Shown piece after piece: positions 26,348-36,390 of a stretch of 64,000 nt of DNA. The notes beneath the pieces are model-generated. The model was given only the letters and a program-made list of their open reading frames with translations, was not told the origin of the DNA and ran no database searches. Numbering within the stretch: position 1 is the first letter of the stretch; the number at the start of each line of letters is the position of its first letter. The DNA lies in contig NZ_BMXE01000003.1 in NCBI RefSeq assembly GCF_014651595.1, positions 124,001 to 188,000 of the forward strand, in the 5' to 3' direction. A program made the position numbers and the translations under genes. Source of the DNA: Pseudovibrio japonicus. Its GTDB lineage: Bacteria; Pseudomonadota; Alphaproteobacteria; Rhizobiales; Stappiaceae.

Positions 26348-26816
26348 GCCTGAAGATCGAGAGCAGGTTGTTGAGCTGCTTGTGAACCGCTGGACCAGCC
26401 CCGAACAATTGCTGGACGGGGAAGTGGTGGATGCCTCCAAGTTGCCGGGCTATCTGGCTTTGAATGAAGGTCGTCTGGTCGGGATGATTACACTGATCAA
26501 GCGTGAGAGCGAATGGGAGATCCTTACGCTCGATTCATTGCAAAGATGGGGTGGTATTGGCACCCTGTTGCTGGATGCAGCTGTAGATGCTGCACGCCAT
26601 GCGGAGATTGGCCGCATTATGGTGCGCACGTCCAATGATAATCTGGATGCCTTCCGGTTCTATCAAAGGCGTGGTTTTCACTTAGAAAAAGTGGTGCAGG
26701 GCGTCATTGACGAGGAGCGTAAGTTAAACCCTGAGATTCCGGTTACAGGTCTGAACGGTATTCCACTGCGCGACGAAGTGATCTTTGGCCGGGATATCAC
26801 TGCAAATCGGTCCTAG
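26322..26816 (+). CDS. GNAT-family N-acetyltransferase
   Basis: A 164-residue acetyltransferase. I chose GTG 26322 ([12 protein letters not shown]) with AGGAG eight bases ahead; it overlaps the bluB end by 26 bases. The acetyl-CoA motif region is GIGTLLLDAAVDAARH, and the C-terminal NLDAFRFYQRRGFHL is typical of GNAT motif B. The substrate is not evident. Overlap with bluB and apt suggests an operon mtnP-apt-bluB-GNAT, or at least apt-bluB-GNAT. Confidence 0.87.
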   Translation: MSIQIRAIEPEDREQVVELLVNRWTSPEQLLDGEVVDASKLPGYLALNEGRLVGMITLIKRESEWEILTLDSLQRWGGIGTLLLDAAVDAARHAEIGRIMVRTSNDNLDAFRFYQRRGFHLEKVVQGVIDEERKLNPEIPVTGLNGIPLRDEVIFGRDITANRS

Positions 26817-26885
26817 CCTTACTTGCAAGTTTGGGTTGGCTAATCCTAGGATATATTTGATCTAATTGCGGTTGAGGGGTGTGTT

Positions 26886-27680
26886 GTGATTGTCCGCATA
26901 ATCGAAATGGTGCGGCGTTATAGAACCATATCGCTTCCCCTGCTGGCCAATGTGCTGGATTGCTCCATCGACGACATATTGTGTTCGGTCGCTCATCTGG
27001 AAGACAGCAGTATACTGCGTGTGCGCGGGAACGTGCTGGTCTCTCAGGAAGCAACGGCCGAGAGCGATATCAGCGTGCGCATGCATTCCCGTTTTGCAGA
27101 GAAGAATGCGATCGGCAAGCTGGCGGCCAGCCTGATTCAGGATGGCGATCGTTTGCTGATTGAGTCGGGCAGTACGCCTGCGATTTTTATCAATCACCTC
27201 AAAGAAAAACGAGATCTCTTTATTGCAACGCCAAGTCCGCGGATTGCGGAGAGCCTTGTGCGGCATCACAGTGGGCTGTTCAGCATTGAACTGATTGGCG
27301 GCAAGCTCGGAACACATACCACTGCGCTCTTTGGCGAGGAGACGCTGGCGCGTATTCGTGATCTGGCAGTGGACTGGACCATCATGAGCCCGACCAGCCT
27401 ATGCATTGAAAAGGGAGCCAGCTACTTTCACGAGGTTGATGCGCAGACCAGCTTAATGATGCAGCAAAGTGCGCGGAAGACCATGATGCTGTGCGATAGT
27501 TCCAAGTTTGGTGTTCCCAGCCGGTTTTCAGCGCAAACCGAGCGTGGTGTGGACGTCTTTGTTACCGAGAACCACGGGGAAGCCGGGTTTTCTGAGATTG
27601 AGCATCATCTTAAAAGTGCGCGTGTTTTCCGGGGCGTTCTGGAGGACACTGATGGGGACGAATTCACTTTTTTTGAGTAA
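26886..27680 (+). CDS. DeoR-like transcriptional regulator, paralogue 1
   Basis: A 264-residue protein with a GTG start. An N-terminal winged-helix region (about residues 1-55, IVRIIEMVRRYRTISLPLL) precedes a DeoRC effector domain. That domain begins AIGKLAASLIQDGDRLLIES and contains CDSSKFGVPSRF, the conserved sugar-phosphate region. DeoR proteins repress carbohydrate genes and sense phosphorylated sugars. No sugar kinase or transporter adjoins it. The helix-turn-helix is poorly conserved. Confidence 0.78.
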   Translation: MIVRIIEMVRRYRTISLPLLANVLDCSIDDILCSVAHLEDSSILRVRGNVLVSQEATAESDISVRMHSRFAEKNAIGKLAASLIQDGDRLLIESGSTPAIFINHLKEKRDLFIATPSPRIAESLVRHHSGLFSIELIGGKLGTHTTALFGEETLARIRDLAVDWTIMSPTSLCIEKGASYFHEVDAQTSLMMQQSARKTMMLCDSSKFGVPSRFSAQTERGVDVFVTENHGEAGFSEIEHHLKSARVFRGVLEDTDGDEFTFFE

Positions 27681-27791
27681 TTGCGCCGAAATAAGTGGGC
27701 TCGCTGCATCGTTTGATATTTCTTAGTCATTTTCGCTAAAATGGAACATTGTTTACATAGGGGTCAAAACCCTGAGTCTAGGCCAATTTAG

Positions 27792-28601
27792 ATGATGAAT
27801 GATTTGAGGGTGGATGTTCTTGCCAATCTGGTGAAGCACCACCGGCGCATATCCTTGACTGCCGCTGCAGATATTCTGGGAATGGGCTTTGACGAGCTTA
27901 CTGTGCTGGCGCAGGCATTGTCAGTGCGCGAGGATTATGAGCTTTTCGAGAATTCCATTTGTTATCTGTTGCCACAAAGCCAGGATTCCTATCGGGTCAG
28001 GCTGCGTACCCATTACATTGAGAAATATGCAATTGGACGGCTGGCAGCTTCTTTCTTCAAGAAAGGGGACCATGCGATTGTTGAGTCCGGCAGCACCATG
28101 ACCATTCTTGCACAGCACCTTGCGCAGGTTGAGCAGATTAAGGTTTCGACCAATTCCTATGCTGTGGCCTCCATGATCATTGGTGCGGAAACCGCCGCTG
28201 ACGTTCACGTCGTTGGCGGGAATCTTTACGCTGATGGGCAAGGCTCTCTTGGTCCGATTGCTCTGGCGGCTGTAGAGGGGCTTGAGGCGGACTGGGGCGT
28301 GATCAGCCCTGTGGGCTTATCCGTGGACGGTGAACTCATGTACTACGTTGAGGAAGAGGCCAAGTTTGCGCAGGCGATCATGGCTTCCTGCAAGCGTACG
28401 ATGTTTCTTTGTGACTCCAGCAAATTTGGTGTGCCCAGCCGTTATTTTGCGGGCACCTGCGCGCAAGCGGATATGCTGATTGTGGACAGCGGCGTTGAGC
28501 AGAGCATCCTTGCCAACCTGATTACTAAGGGGCTGAAAGAGGTCCACGTGGCGGATGTGGATGCCGAGGCCTCCAGCGAAATTGTGCTGCTGGATCTTTG
28601 A
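27792..28601 (+). CDS. DeoR-like transcriptional regulator, paralogue 2
   Basis: A 269-residue protein of the same layout as its neighbour: HTH-like N-terminus (VLANLVKHHRRISLTAAADI), then AIGRLAASFFKKGDHAIVES and CDSSKFGVPSRYFAG. The tandem copies appear to have arisen by duplication and diverged. GGGTcaaaACCC (27761-27772) stands ahead of it as a possible operator. The effector is unknown. A terminator follows at 28626. Confidence 0.78.
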   Translation: MMNDLRVDVLANLVKHHRRISLTAAADILGMGFDELTVLAQALSVREDYELFENSICYLLPQSQDSYRVRLRTHYIEKYAIGRLAASFFKKGDHAIVESGSTMTILAQHLAQVEQIKVSTNSYAVASMIIGAETAADVHVVGGNLYADGQGSLGPIALAAVEGLEADWGVISPVGLSVDGELMYYVEEEAKFAQAIMASCKRTMFLCDSSKFGVPSRYFAGTCAQADMLIVDSGVEQSILANLITKGLKEVHVADVDAEASSEIVLLDL

Positions 28602-28625
28602 GGTTTAATCGGCTGTTTTTCAATA

Positions 28626-28653
28626 AAAAAGGCGCCCCTTGGAGCGCCTTTGA
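28626..28653. terminator. Bidirectional terminator between DeoR-like gene and ychF
   Basis: AAAGGCGC (28628-28635) and GCGCCTTT (28644-28651) form a perfect stem around an 8-base loop, with A-rich sequence to the left giving a T-run for the minus-strand ychF operon. It lies between convergent genes. Confidence 0.85.
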
Positions 28654-28676
28654 TGTTTTATAGTGATCTTGATCGA

Positions 28677-29777
<1,101 letters not shown>

Positions 29778-30542
29778 TTATTTTTGTCCTTTCGATCCAA
29801 ATAGCTGCTCAAGCGCTGAGGCGAGCGGCCCTTTTTTGTTTGCTTCTTTGTCCAGATAGCCAGTTGCTTTTGGGGCTGGCTTTTTCTGTGGCTCGGGCTT
29901 GGCTGTTTCCTGCTTCTTTTTTTCAGCAGCGTCGCGTGAGCTTTCTTTTTTGTAAGGCTTGCCAGAGCCTTCCGGGCGTGTTGCCAGTGTAACTTTGTTT
30001 GCGAACTGATTGTCGTTGTGTTGTGCAAGCAAAAGAGCGTTGTCTGCGATGGCCTCCAGCAGAGGCTCGAGCCACTCCTGATCCGCTTTTGCAAAGTCAC
30101 CCAGAACCCACTGATGCACGCGGTCCTTGTGGCCCGGATGGCCGATACCAAGGCGTACGCGGCGGTAGGCGTCTGTGATGTGTGCTGTGATTGAGCGCAG
30201 GCCATTGTGGCCACCGTGACCGCCACCATTTTTCATGCGGAATTTGGCGGGGGGCAAGTCCAGCTCATCATAGAGCACGACAACATCTTGCGGGGTGAGT
30301 TTGTAGAAACGGAGTGCTTCGCCCACTGAACGACCGGATTCGTTCATGAAGGTCATTGGCTTCATCAGCAGGACTTTTTCGCCCTCCAGATTGCCTTCAG
30401 AAACGTGAGCCTGAAAGCGGGCCCGCCACGGGCCGAATGAGCGATGGCGGCGATGAATTTCATCTGCCGCCATGAACCCGATGTTGTGACGATTATTCTC
30501 GTATTTTGGACCTGGGTTTCCGAGGCCAACGAACAGCTTCAT
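29778..30542 (-). CDS. pth: Peptidyl-tRNA hydrolase
   Basis: A 254-residue enzyme with the active-site Asn9 in GLGNPG and catalytic His19 in NRHNIGF, then [12 protein letters not shown] and [10 protein letters not shown]. It frees peptides from peptidyl-tRNA after premature drop-off. The catalytic domain ends near residue 185; a basic, low-complexity tail ([15 protein letters not shown]) extends it by about 65 residues, a trait common in alphaproteobacterial Pth. It lies between rplY and ychF, all on the minus strand. Confidence 0.96.
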   Translation of the reverse strand: MKLFVGLGNPGPKYENNRHNIGFMAADEIHRRHRSFGPWRARFQAHVSEGNLEGEKVLLMKPMTFMNESGRSVGEALRFYKLTPQDVVVLYDELDLPPAKFRMKNGGGHGGHNGLRSITAHITDAYRRVRLGIGHPGHKDRVHQWVLGDFAKADQEWLEPLLEAIADNALLLAQHNDNQFANKVTLATRPEGSGKPYKKESSRDAAEKKKQETAKPEPQKKPAPKATGYLDKEANKKGPLASALEQLFGSKGQK

Positions 30543-30574
30543 GGGAATAGCTCCACGTCCAAATTACTTAAGAA

Positions 30575-31210
30575 TTAGGCTTCGCCTTCGCCTTCGCCTT
30601 CACCTTCTTCAGAAGCTTCAGCTTCTTCGTCGGCTTCTTTCAGGCCTGCAGGAGCTGCGATGGTGGAGATGGTGAAGTCACGGTCTGTGATGGTTGGTGC
30701 ACAACCAGCTGGCAGTTCAACAGCAGAGATGTGCTGGGAAGAACCGAGGTCAGCTTCAGCGAGATCGATTTCCAGAGCTTCTGGAATTGCGTTTGCTGGA
30801 ACAGTCATTTCAACAGTGTGACGTACAACGTTGAGAACACCGCCGCGCTTCAGACCTGGGGAAGTTTCTTCGTTCAGGAACTTCACTGGAATTTCAACTG
30901 TCAGCGTTGCGTTTGCAGAAACGCGCAGGAAATCAACGTGCATCAGCGTGTCTTTTACTGGATGCAGCTGGAAGTCCTTCGCGATTACAGAAGTTTTTTT
31001 GCCGTCCAGGTCGATTGTACCGACGTGAGACAGGAAGCCGCCCTTATGAAGGGTCATGGTTGCTTCTTTGATTGGCAGGCTGATAGAAACTGCTGCTTTT
31101 TTGCCGCCGTAGATGACTGCAGGTACAAGACCTTCACGACGAGCTGCACGAGCGGCCCCCTTGCCACCCAGTTCACGCACCTGTGCTTTCAGCTCATAGC
31201 TGTTTGCCAT
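30575..31210 (-). CDS. rplY: 50S ribosomal protein L25, Ctc-type
   Basis: A 211-residue L25/general stress Ctc protein: the N-terminal 5S RNA-binding domain (about residues 1-95, LKAQVRELGGKGAARAARR) precedes a TL5 C-terminal beta domain and an acidic tail (EEAEASEEGEGEGEGEA). It binds 5S rRNA in the large subunit. The stop-to-pth gap is 32 bases, consistent with an rplY-pth-ychF operon. Confidence 0.96.
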   Translation of the reverse strand: MANSYELKAQVRELGGKGAARAARREGLVPAVIYGGKKAAVSISLPIKEATMTLHKGGFLSHVGTIDLDGKKTSVIAKDFQLHPVKDTLMHVDFLRVSANATLTVEIPVKFLNEETSPGLKRGGVLNVVRHTVEMTVPANAIPEALEIDLAEADLGSSQHISAVELPAGCAPTITDRDFTISTIAAPAGLKEADEEAEASEEGEGEGEGEA

Positions 31211-31476
31211 GGTGGAATCTCCTAGTTAGATTATAAAAGTAAGGCCGCGGGAGCGACAGTTTTCTGTGCTCGACTACGGCCAACTTTGCACGCCTCCTCC
31301 AAGGGTGTCGACGTACGCGGCTCGTATAGCTGAACTTGTCTTAAAGAGCAAGGCCAACGGTGGAGCCTTAAGGCAGTTTGTCTGAAAACTTTAAGAGACT
31401 CTGCAGTTTGATTCTGCTTGTGTTGTATTCCTGCCTGAAAATCGGTTTTGCGGATGCAAAACAGGCACAAAACGAG
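31211..31476. other. Intergenic region between prs terminator and rplY
   Basis: About 265 bases upstream of the minus-strand rplY start, so it should hold the rplY promoter and leader. AT-rich with no tRNA shape; a 79-codon minus-strand ORF here looks random. I cannot identify a regulatory element. Confidence 0.5.
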
Positions 31477-31502
31477 AAAAACCGGAGGGGACCCCGGTTT
31501 TT
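31477..31502. terminator. Rho-independent terminator after prs
   Basis: AAAAACCGG (31477-31485) and CCGGTTTTT (31494-31502) form a symmetrical stem-loop with T-runs on both strands, 25 bases after the prs stop on the minus strand. Confidence 0.9.
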
Positions 31503-31526
31503 CAAAACTCGTGTATTTAAGGTGGA

Positions 31527-32459
31527 TTAATCGAACAGGCTGGAAACAGAGCGTTCCTGCGATGTGCGATTGATCGCTTCGCCCATCAGAGGGGCGATTG
31601 AAATGGTGCGGATGTTTGGTGCCGCCTGCACAGCAGCCGTTGGCTCGATGGAATCGGTGATCACCAGTTCCTTCAGCTTGGATGCAGACACGCGTGCAAC
31701 TGCGCCGCCGGATAAGACGCCGTGCGTAATGTAGGCGGTTACAGATTTTGCGCCAGCATTGAGCAGAGCTTCCGCCGCATTACATAGAGTGCCGCCGGAA
31801 TCGACGATGTCATCTACGAGGATACAGTCATATCCGCTCACATCACCAATGATGTTCATGACTTCGGATTCACCAGGCTTGTCGCGACGCTTATCAACGA
31901 TGGACAGAGGTGCTTCGATCCGCTTTGCAAGTGCGCGTGCACGAACCACACCGCCAACATCGGGAGAAACAACCATGACGTTGGTTGTGTCGTAGCACTC
32001 TTTGATGTCACGGGTCATCACAGGCGCGCCGTAGAGGTTGTCGGTTGGGATGTCGAAGAAGCCCTGAATCTGCGCAGCATGCAGGTCAAGTGTGAGAACC
32101 CGGTCCGCGCCAGCGTTGGTGATCAGGTTAGACACGAGTTTTGCAGAGATTGGTGTGCGTGGCGCCGACTTACGATCCTGACGGGCGTAGCCAAAGTATG
32201 GAACCACTGCGGTAATACGACGTGCTGACGAACGACGAAGTGCATCAATAATGATGAGCAGTTCCATCAGGTGGTCGTTTGCCGGATAGCTTGTCGGCTG
32301 AATGACGAAGACGTCTTCACCGCGCACGTTCTCCTGGATTTCAACGTAAATTTCCTGGTCTGCAAAGCGGCGAACCTGGCACTTCGCCAATGGCACATCA
32401 AGATACTTTGAAATTTGCTCGGCCAGCGCGCGATTGGAGTTACCCGCGACGATTTTCAT
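31527..32459 (-). CDS. prs: Ribose-phosphate pyrophosphokinase
   Basis: A 310-residue PRPP synthetase starting [15 protein letters not shown]. The PRPP-binding motif [15 protein letters not shown], and [20 protein letters not shown], which contributes to ATP binding, are conserved. It makes PRPP for nucleotide, His and Trp synthesis; in this window apt consumes it. AAGAAGGA is the ribosome binding site. I trimmed twelve codons that would add [12 protein letters not shown]. Confidence 0.97.
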   Translation of the reverse strand: MKIVAGNSNRALAEQISKYLDVPLAKCQVRRFADQEIYVEIQENVRGEDVFVIQPTSYPANDHLMELLIIIDALRRSSARRITAVVPYFGYARQDRKSAPRTPISAKLVSNLITNAGADRVLTLDLHAAQIQGFFDIPTDNLYGAPVMTRDIKECYDTTNVMVVSPDVGGVVRARALAKRIEAPLSIVDKRRDKPGESEVMNIIGDVSGYDCILVDDIVDSGGTLCNAAEALLNAGAKSVTAYITHGVLSGGAVARVSASKLKELVITDSIEPTAAVQAAPNIRTISIAPLMGEAINRTSQERSVSSLFD

Positions 32460-32558
32460 AACCCGCAAGTCCTTCTTGGGCTTTGGTCTCACCAATCGAC
32501 AATGGTCGGTAGTGAGGTGGATATTTGCGTCCCTTGGTGGAACCCGACTTCTTCTGAG

Positions 32559-32591
32559 AAGGCGCCCTGACAGGTCGCCTTGGGGCGCCTT
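32559..32591. terminator. Hairpin in the prs leader region
   Basis: AAGGCGCCC (32559-32567) and GGGCGCCTT (32583-32591) pair around a 15-base loop, ending in TTTT on the plus strand. It sits about 100 bases upstream of the minus-strand prs start. On the minus strand, where the prs transcript would run, it has no T-run, so it may end a transcript of the opposite strand or be a leader structure. Confidence 0.5.
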
Positions 32592-32694
32592 TTAACAACC
32601 TCGCTGTAAGCCGACAATAGCCAGAACGCACTGCGGCTCAGCTTTTTTACAAAAGCTGAGCCGCATCATCGTGTATCCCATTGAATTTGCTAGG

Positions 32695-33198
32695 TCATGA
32701 GCTGTAGAGCCATGCTTTTATTGATGCAACAGTTCTACCTGCAATTCTGCGAAGCGCGTCACGTGTCACAGAATTCCAAGGATCGCCCGCGTTGCCACCT
32801 GTTTGCTCCTGGCCATCGATTCGATGAACCCGGTTGCCACTTTCATCTATTATATCAAATACGTAGAAAACGGTGGTGGTGTACTGGTCGCCTGCAGCGG
32901 TCAAGAATCCCTTGACTCGGTAAGTTGCTGGTGCACCAACGCGCCTGACGAGGGTAAGATCTGCGGCAACTGTGCGATCTCCAAGCTCCATAAACAGATC
33001 GTCGGCAATGTTGCCGGGTAGTCCGGTTAGCTGCTCAAACGCAAAAGTTGCTCTGTCCGGAGCGACGGCTGGAGGGGCTGACTTATTTTCGATCATGTCC
33101 CCGATGCTGGAAGGGGGAATGGGGTTTGCCGAACAGCCTGCAAGAATTGCCGCAACGGCAATGATTAATACCCGAGGTAGAAGTACGAGCTTCAGCAT
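32695..33198 (-). CDS. Predicted lipoprotein, function unknown
   Basis: A 167-residue protein with a lipoprotein signal peptide and lipobox AAILAGCSAN, cysteine at about residue 22. The mature part is folded, with strands such as VRRVGAPATYRVKGF and TTVFYVFDIIDESGNRVH, then RDALRRIAGRTVASIKAWL. It resembles the small LptE/penicillin-binding-activator-type accessory lipoproteins only loosely; I name no family. AAGGA precedes the start. Confidence 0.75.
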   Translation of the reverse strand: MLKLVLLPRVLIIAVAAILAGCSANPIPPSSIGDMIENKSAPPAVAPDRATFAFEQLTGLPGNIADDLFMELGDRTVAADLTLVRRVGAPATYRVKGFLTAAGDQYTTTVFYVFDIIDESGNRVHRIDGQEQTGGNAGDPWNSVTRDALRRIAGRTVASIKAWLYSS

Positions 33199-33274
33199 GT
33201 CAGTCCTTAACGTCCACGTAGAGAATCAGCGTGGGGTGCCCCAATAGATTCGTAAAGTTCAATTATGCCAGTCT

Positions 33275-34435
33275 TTAGCCCGCCTTCACAGGGAGGTCGA
33301 GAGAAAGCTGTGATAATGTTTCAGGGCCATCTGCATGTGTGATGTACGTTTGGCCCAAAGTCATCGCGGTTTCGCTGTCAGAATCCATGATCATCATGTG
33401 CATGAACAGTACCATGTTTTCCTGAATTTCATGTGCATTTTCTTTAAATGCCATGTATGGAGCCTCCATCCAGCTTGGTGTGAAGCGTGCACCAAGGGAA
33501 TATCCGCAGGCGTTCAGGCGGTGTGGCATCAGGCCCCGGTCATCCAAAACGTTGGCATGGGCAGCAAATAAATCCCCAAAAGTATTGCCCGGCAGCATGG
33601 CTTGCTCCACGGCCAGCAGCGCGTCTTTTGCAGCCCGGTGCAACTCAAGATGCCGTGGTGTTGGCTCGCCCAAAATGATGGTGCGGATGGAGGCGGCATG
33701 GTAATGGCGGTAAACGCCTGCCCATTCCAGTGTGAGCTGATCATTCTCGGAGAGCGTTCTGCGACCGGATTTGTAGCGGCAGAGCAGCGCATCAGGGCCA
33801 GACCCGATTACAAATTCATTGGCCGGATAATCTCCCCCACCTTCAAAGATGGTACTTTGCATCTTTGCCAGAATGTGGCCCTCGTTGGCTCCGGGTTTGA
33901 TTTCTTCCATTGCAGCGAGGAAGGCCTCGTCGGCCAGCTTGCCAGCTGTTCTGACATACTCCAGCTCCTGGGGAGACTTGACCTGACGCAGTGCTTTCAC
34001 GATGTCAGAAGCATCGCTGACGTTGGCGAAGGAGTGGAGCGATTCGTCCAGCAGGCGGCCATTGGCAGCAGTGAGGCCGTGGGTGTCGTACTCAACGCCG
34101 ATGCGGGTTCCTAAAAGGTCCAGATCAAATAGCAGCTCTTTGACCTGCCCAACAGGCGACCTGCCTGCCACGTCCATCCAGAGGCGGATGTCTTTTAGAT
34201 TGGAGGTGTTGCGGGCTTGTCTGAGATCGGCAGAGCGGGTGAGGAGAATGGGTTCTTCGCCGGGGCGATAGATCAGGCACTGGAAGAAGCAATAGCCAAA
34301 GGTGTCGAAACCGGTCAGCCAATACATGCTTTCTTGCGCAAAAATCAGCAAGCAATCCAGATGGCGCTCTTTGAGTTTGGCATCCAGAGCAGCACGGCGC
34401 TCAGCAAATTCTTCCGGTGAAAAGTGCAGGGCCAT
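33275..34435 (-). CDS. M24 (creatinase/ectoine hydrolase-like) family protein lacking metal ligands
   Basis: A 386-residue protein with a creatinase N-terminal domain (about residues 10-140) and a pita-bread M24 domain. The five usual metal ligands are not conserved: the DxGxxxxGYxSDITRT region reads LEWAGVYRHYHAASIRT, the GHGIG histidine site reads GYSLGARFTP, and the two Glu sites read VLFMHMM and LGQTYI. This matches metal-free relatives such as creatinase or DoeA-type ectoine hydrolase, so an amidohydrolase on a small substrate is likelier than an Xaa-Pro peptidase. Start MALHFS was chosen for its GGGAGAA site. Confidence 0.8.
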   Translation of the reverse strand: MALHFSPEEFAERRAALDAKLKERHLDCLLIFAQESMYWLTGFDTFGYCFFQCLIYRPGEEPILLTRSADLRQARNTSNLKDIRLWMDVAGRSPVGQVKELLFDLDLLGTRIGVEYDTHGLTAANGRLLDESLHSFANVSDASDIVKALRQVKSPQELEYVRTAGKLADEAFLAAMEEIKPGANEGHILAKMQSTIFEGGGDYPANEFVIGSGPDALLCRYKSGRRTLSENDQLTLEWAGVYRHYHAASIRTIILGEPTPRHLELHRAAKDALLAVEQAMLPGNTFGDLFAAHANVLDDRGLMPHRLNACGYSLGARFTPSWMEAPYMAFKENAHEIQENMVLFMHMMIMDSDSETAMTLGQTYITHADGPETLSQLSLDLPVKAG

Positions 34436-34506
34436 GGTGTTCTCCCAATCCATAGTTTGCAGTGCAATCTCAAACAGAACTTACTCTTGCTTGTTGGCAA
34501 GCACAA

Positions 34507-35274
34507 TCAGCCGGTCAACATGATAGTTGATATTTGGCGTCCGTAATCTGGTTCATTGTTATGGGTGGTTCTGCGGTAGGAGAAGAACCTATCCTCATCT
34601 GCATAGGTGCACAGTTCAAGGTCAATGATGTTTTTCAGGCCGAGTTTGTCCAGCTGCGCTTTAATGAAGGCAGGCAGGTCGAACATGCTGTGCTCGGGTT
34701 TTGGGGAGGGAACGAAGAAGCGCTGATTGTCTTGCGAACGCTCCAGAAAACGGTGGGTGAACTCCGGGCCGACCTCGTAGGCGTTTTGTGAGATCATTGG
34801 GCCCATGACAGCGGTAATATTTGCAGGATCTGCCCCCAGTTTCTGCATGGCTTCGACTGTGTTGGGCAAGATGCCGTCCATGGCGCCTTTCCAACCGGAG
34901 TGGGCTGCACCAATGACGCCGTTGTCAGGATCGGCAAACAGGATCGGACCGCAGTCGGCTGTCAGAATGCCGATGGCAAGGCCGGGGGTGTTGGTCACAA
35001 CCGCATCGGCGCGTTTGTCATCTTCCTGGGTGAAGGGGCGGGACACGCTCAGGACTTTGGCGGAGTGGATCTGGTAGAGGGTTACCAGTTGCTCAGGTGT
35101 GGTGCCCATGCTGCTGGCAACGCGGCGGCGGTTTTCGAGCACGTCTTCTCGGGTGTCGTTGGAGCCGATTCCCACGTTCAGGCCTTTGTAAATGCCTGAG
35201 GAAACGCCACCTTCGCGGGTGAAGAAGCCATGGGCAATGTGTTGCATTGCTTCAAGCTCAGGCACTTTAATCAT
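34507..35274 (-). CDS. pgeF: Peptidoglycan editing factor PgeF (laccase-domain, YfiH family)
   Basis: A 255-residue protein starting MIKVPELEAMQ with GGGAG six bases ahead. The conserved metal/active-site pieces are ILTADCGPILFAD and GAAHSGWKGAMDGI, with ALMGPMISQN-like VMGPMISQNAYEVG. PgeF hydrolases incorporate correct muropeptides or act on purine nucleosides; which is active here cannot be read from sequence. It follows an NDUFAF7-like methyltransferase and lgt in a conserved alphaproteobacterial gene order. Confidence 0.93.
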   Translation of the reverse strand: MIKVPELEAMQHIAHGFFTREGGVSSGIYKGLNVGIGSNDTREDVLENRRRVASSMGTTPEQLVTLYQIHSAKVLSVSRPFTQEDDKRADAVVTNTPGLAIGILTADCGPILFADPDNGVIGAAHSGWKGAMDGILPNTVEAMQKLGADPANITAVMGPMISQNAYEVGPEFTHRFLERSQDNQRFFVPSPKPEHSMFDLPAFIKAQLDKLGLKNIIDLELCTYADEDRFFSYRRTTHNNEPDYGRQISTIMLTG

Positions 35275-35298
35275 TGGCTTCTCCCGCAATTGGTGGGT

Positions 35299-36390
35299 TC
35301 ACTGTTGAAATGGAATTGGTTTTTCAGAGGTGTTGGTGATGCAAAGGACCTTGAAGAGTGCGCCCATCTGGTCATCGGCGGCAAGGCGTTCCACGTCTTT
35401 GCGGATCTGGTCCTGATCAAGGGTGGATTTACCTGCACCGAGCTGGCCGGCGCGCTCCAGCAGGCCGAGGCCGAGCAGGAACTGGCCCTGACCGATCGGG
35501 CCGTGCGGCTTAGCGCCTTCTGTTAGTGCTGCGTTGGCGAGGGCCTGAAAGTTGACGTGGGCGGTGAGATCCGCTTCGCCGCAATGGTCCAGCGTTGAGA
35601 CGTATTCGTGCTTTTTGAGGGCCTGAAAGGTATCGCCAGTGGCGGTTTTGGCGTAGCCGTAATCAATCAGCAGCGCTGCGCCGCCGTTTTTGCGGATGCG
35701 CTGGCCGATCTGTTTGGCAATTGCGTTGGAGGCGGGAGACAGTTCCAGTGTATCGCCCATTTTGGCCTGCAGGTTTGCTTTGGCTACATCTGCCGGAGAT
35801 AGCGTGCCGGCGCCGATGCCGAAGGTGAGGTTGTCTTCGTTATCCAGTCCGACACATCTTTCACGCCATCCTTGTTCCGTCAGCTGGTACTGGTGGATCG
35901 GGAGGGTGTCAAACAGTTCGTTGGCGACGAGCAGGGTTGGACCTTCCGGGATGGTCTCCAGTGTGTCGTGCCACTTGATTGTGTAGGCCTTGAGCAGCTT
36001 GCGTTGTGCCTTGCGCAGGGACGGGCTGGTTTCTGCCAGATGGATCTGCAGGTTGGCGAGCATTTGCGGGCGCAGTGAGACCACACGCAAAATGTCTTTC
36101 ATTAAAGTGCCGCGGCCTGGACCCATTTCGACCAGGTGAACCGGACCTTTGAGATCTTGCGAGAGATATTGATGCACGAACCATGCACCGATCAGCTCGC
36201 CAAACAGCTGCGAGATTTCGGGTGCGGTGGTGAAGTCGCCCTTGGTGCCGAAGGGTTGTTGGCGCATGTAGTAGCCGTGCTCGGGATCAGACAGGCACAT
36301 GCTCATATATTCGGCTACGGACATGGGACCATGATCCACAATCCGCTTTTTGATTTTCTCCTGAAGGGGCGTGGACGCGGAACTGGTCAT
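35299..36390 (-). CDS. NDUFAF7-like class I SAM-dependent methyltransferase (COG1565)
   Basis: A 363-residue protein: PMSVAEYMSMCLSDPEHGYY and GDFTTAPEISQLFGE at the N-terminus are the hallmark of the MidA/NDUFAF7 family; the SAM site is VEMGPGRGTLMKDI. The mitochondrial homologue symmetrically dimethylates an arginine of complex I; the bacterial target is unknown. Its ATG overlaps the lgt stop in an ATGA arrangement, so the genes are translationally coupled. Confidence 0.92.
   Translation of the reverse strand: MTSSASTPLQEKIKKRIVDHGPMSVAEYMSMCLSDPEHGYYMRQQPFGTKGDFTTAPEISQLFGELIGAWFVHQYLSQDLKGPVHLVEMGPGRGTLMKDILRVVSLRPQMLANLQIHLAETSPSLRKAQRKLLKAYTIKWHDTLETIPEGPTLLVANELFDTLPIHQYQLTEQGWRERCVGLDNEDNLTFGIGAGTLSPADVAKANLQAKMGDTLELSPASNAIAKQIGQRIRKNGGAALLIDYGYAKTATGDTFQALKKHEYVSTLDHCGEADLTAHVNFQALANAALTEGAKPHGPIGQGQFLLGLGLLERAGQLGAGKSTLDQDQIRKDVERLAADDQMGALFKVLCITNTSEKPIPFQQ

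Noticed and set aside
31231-31470. Minus-strand 79-codon ORF between prs and rplY
   Set aside because: The composition is random, it has no ribosome binding site, and it lies in the rplY promoter region.
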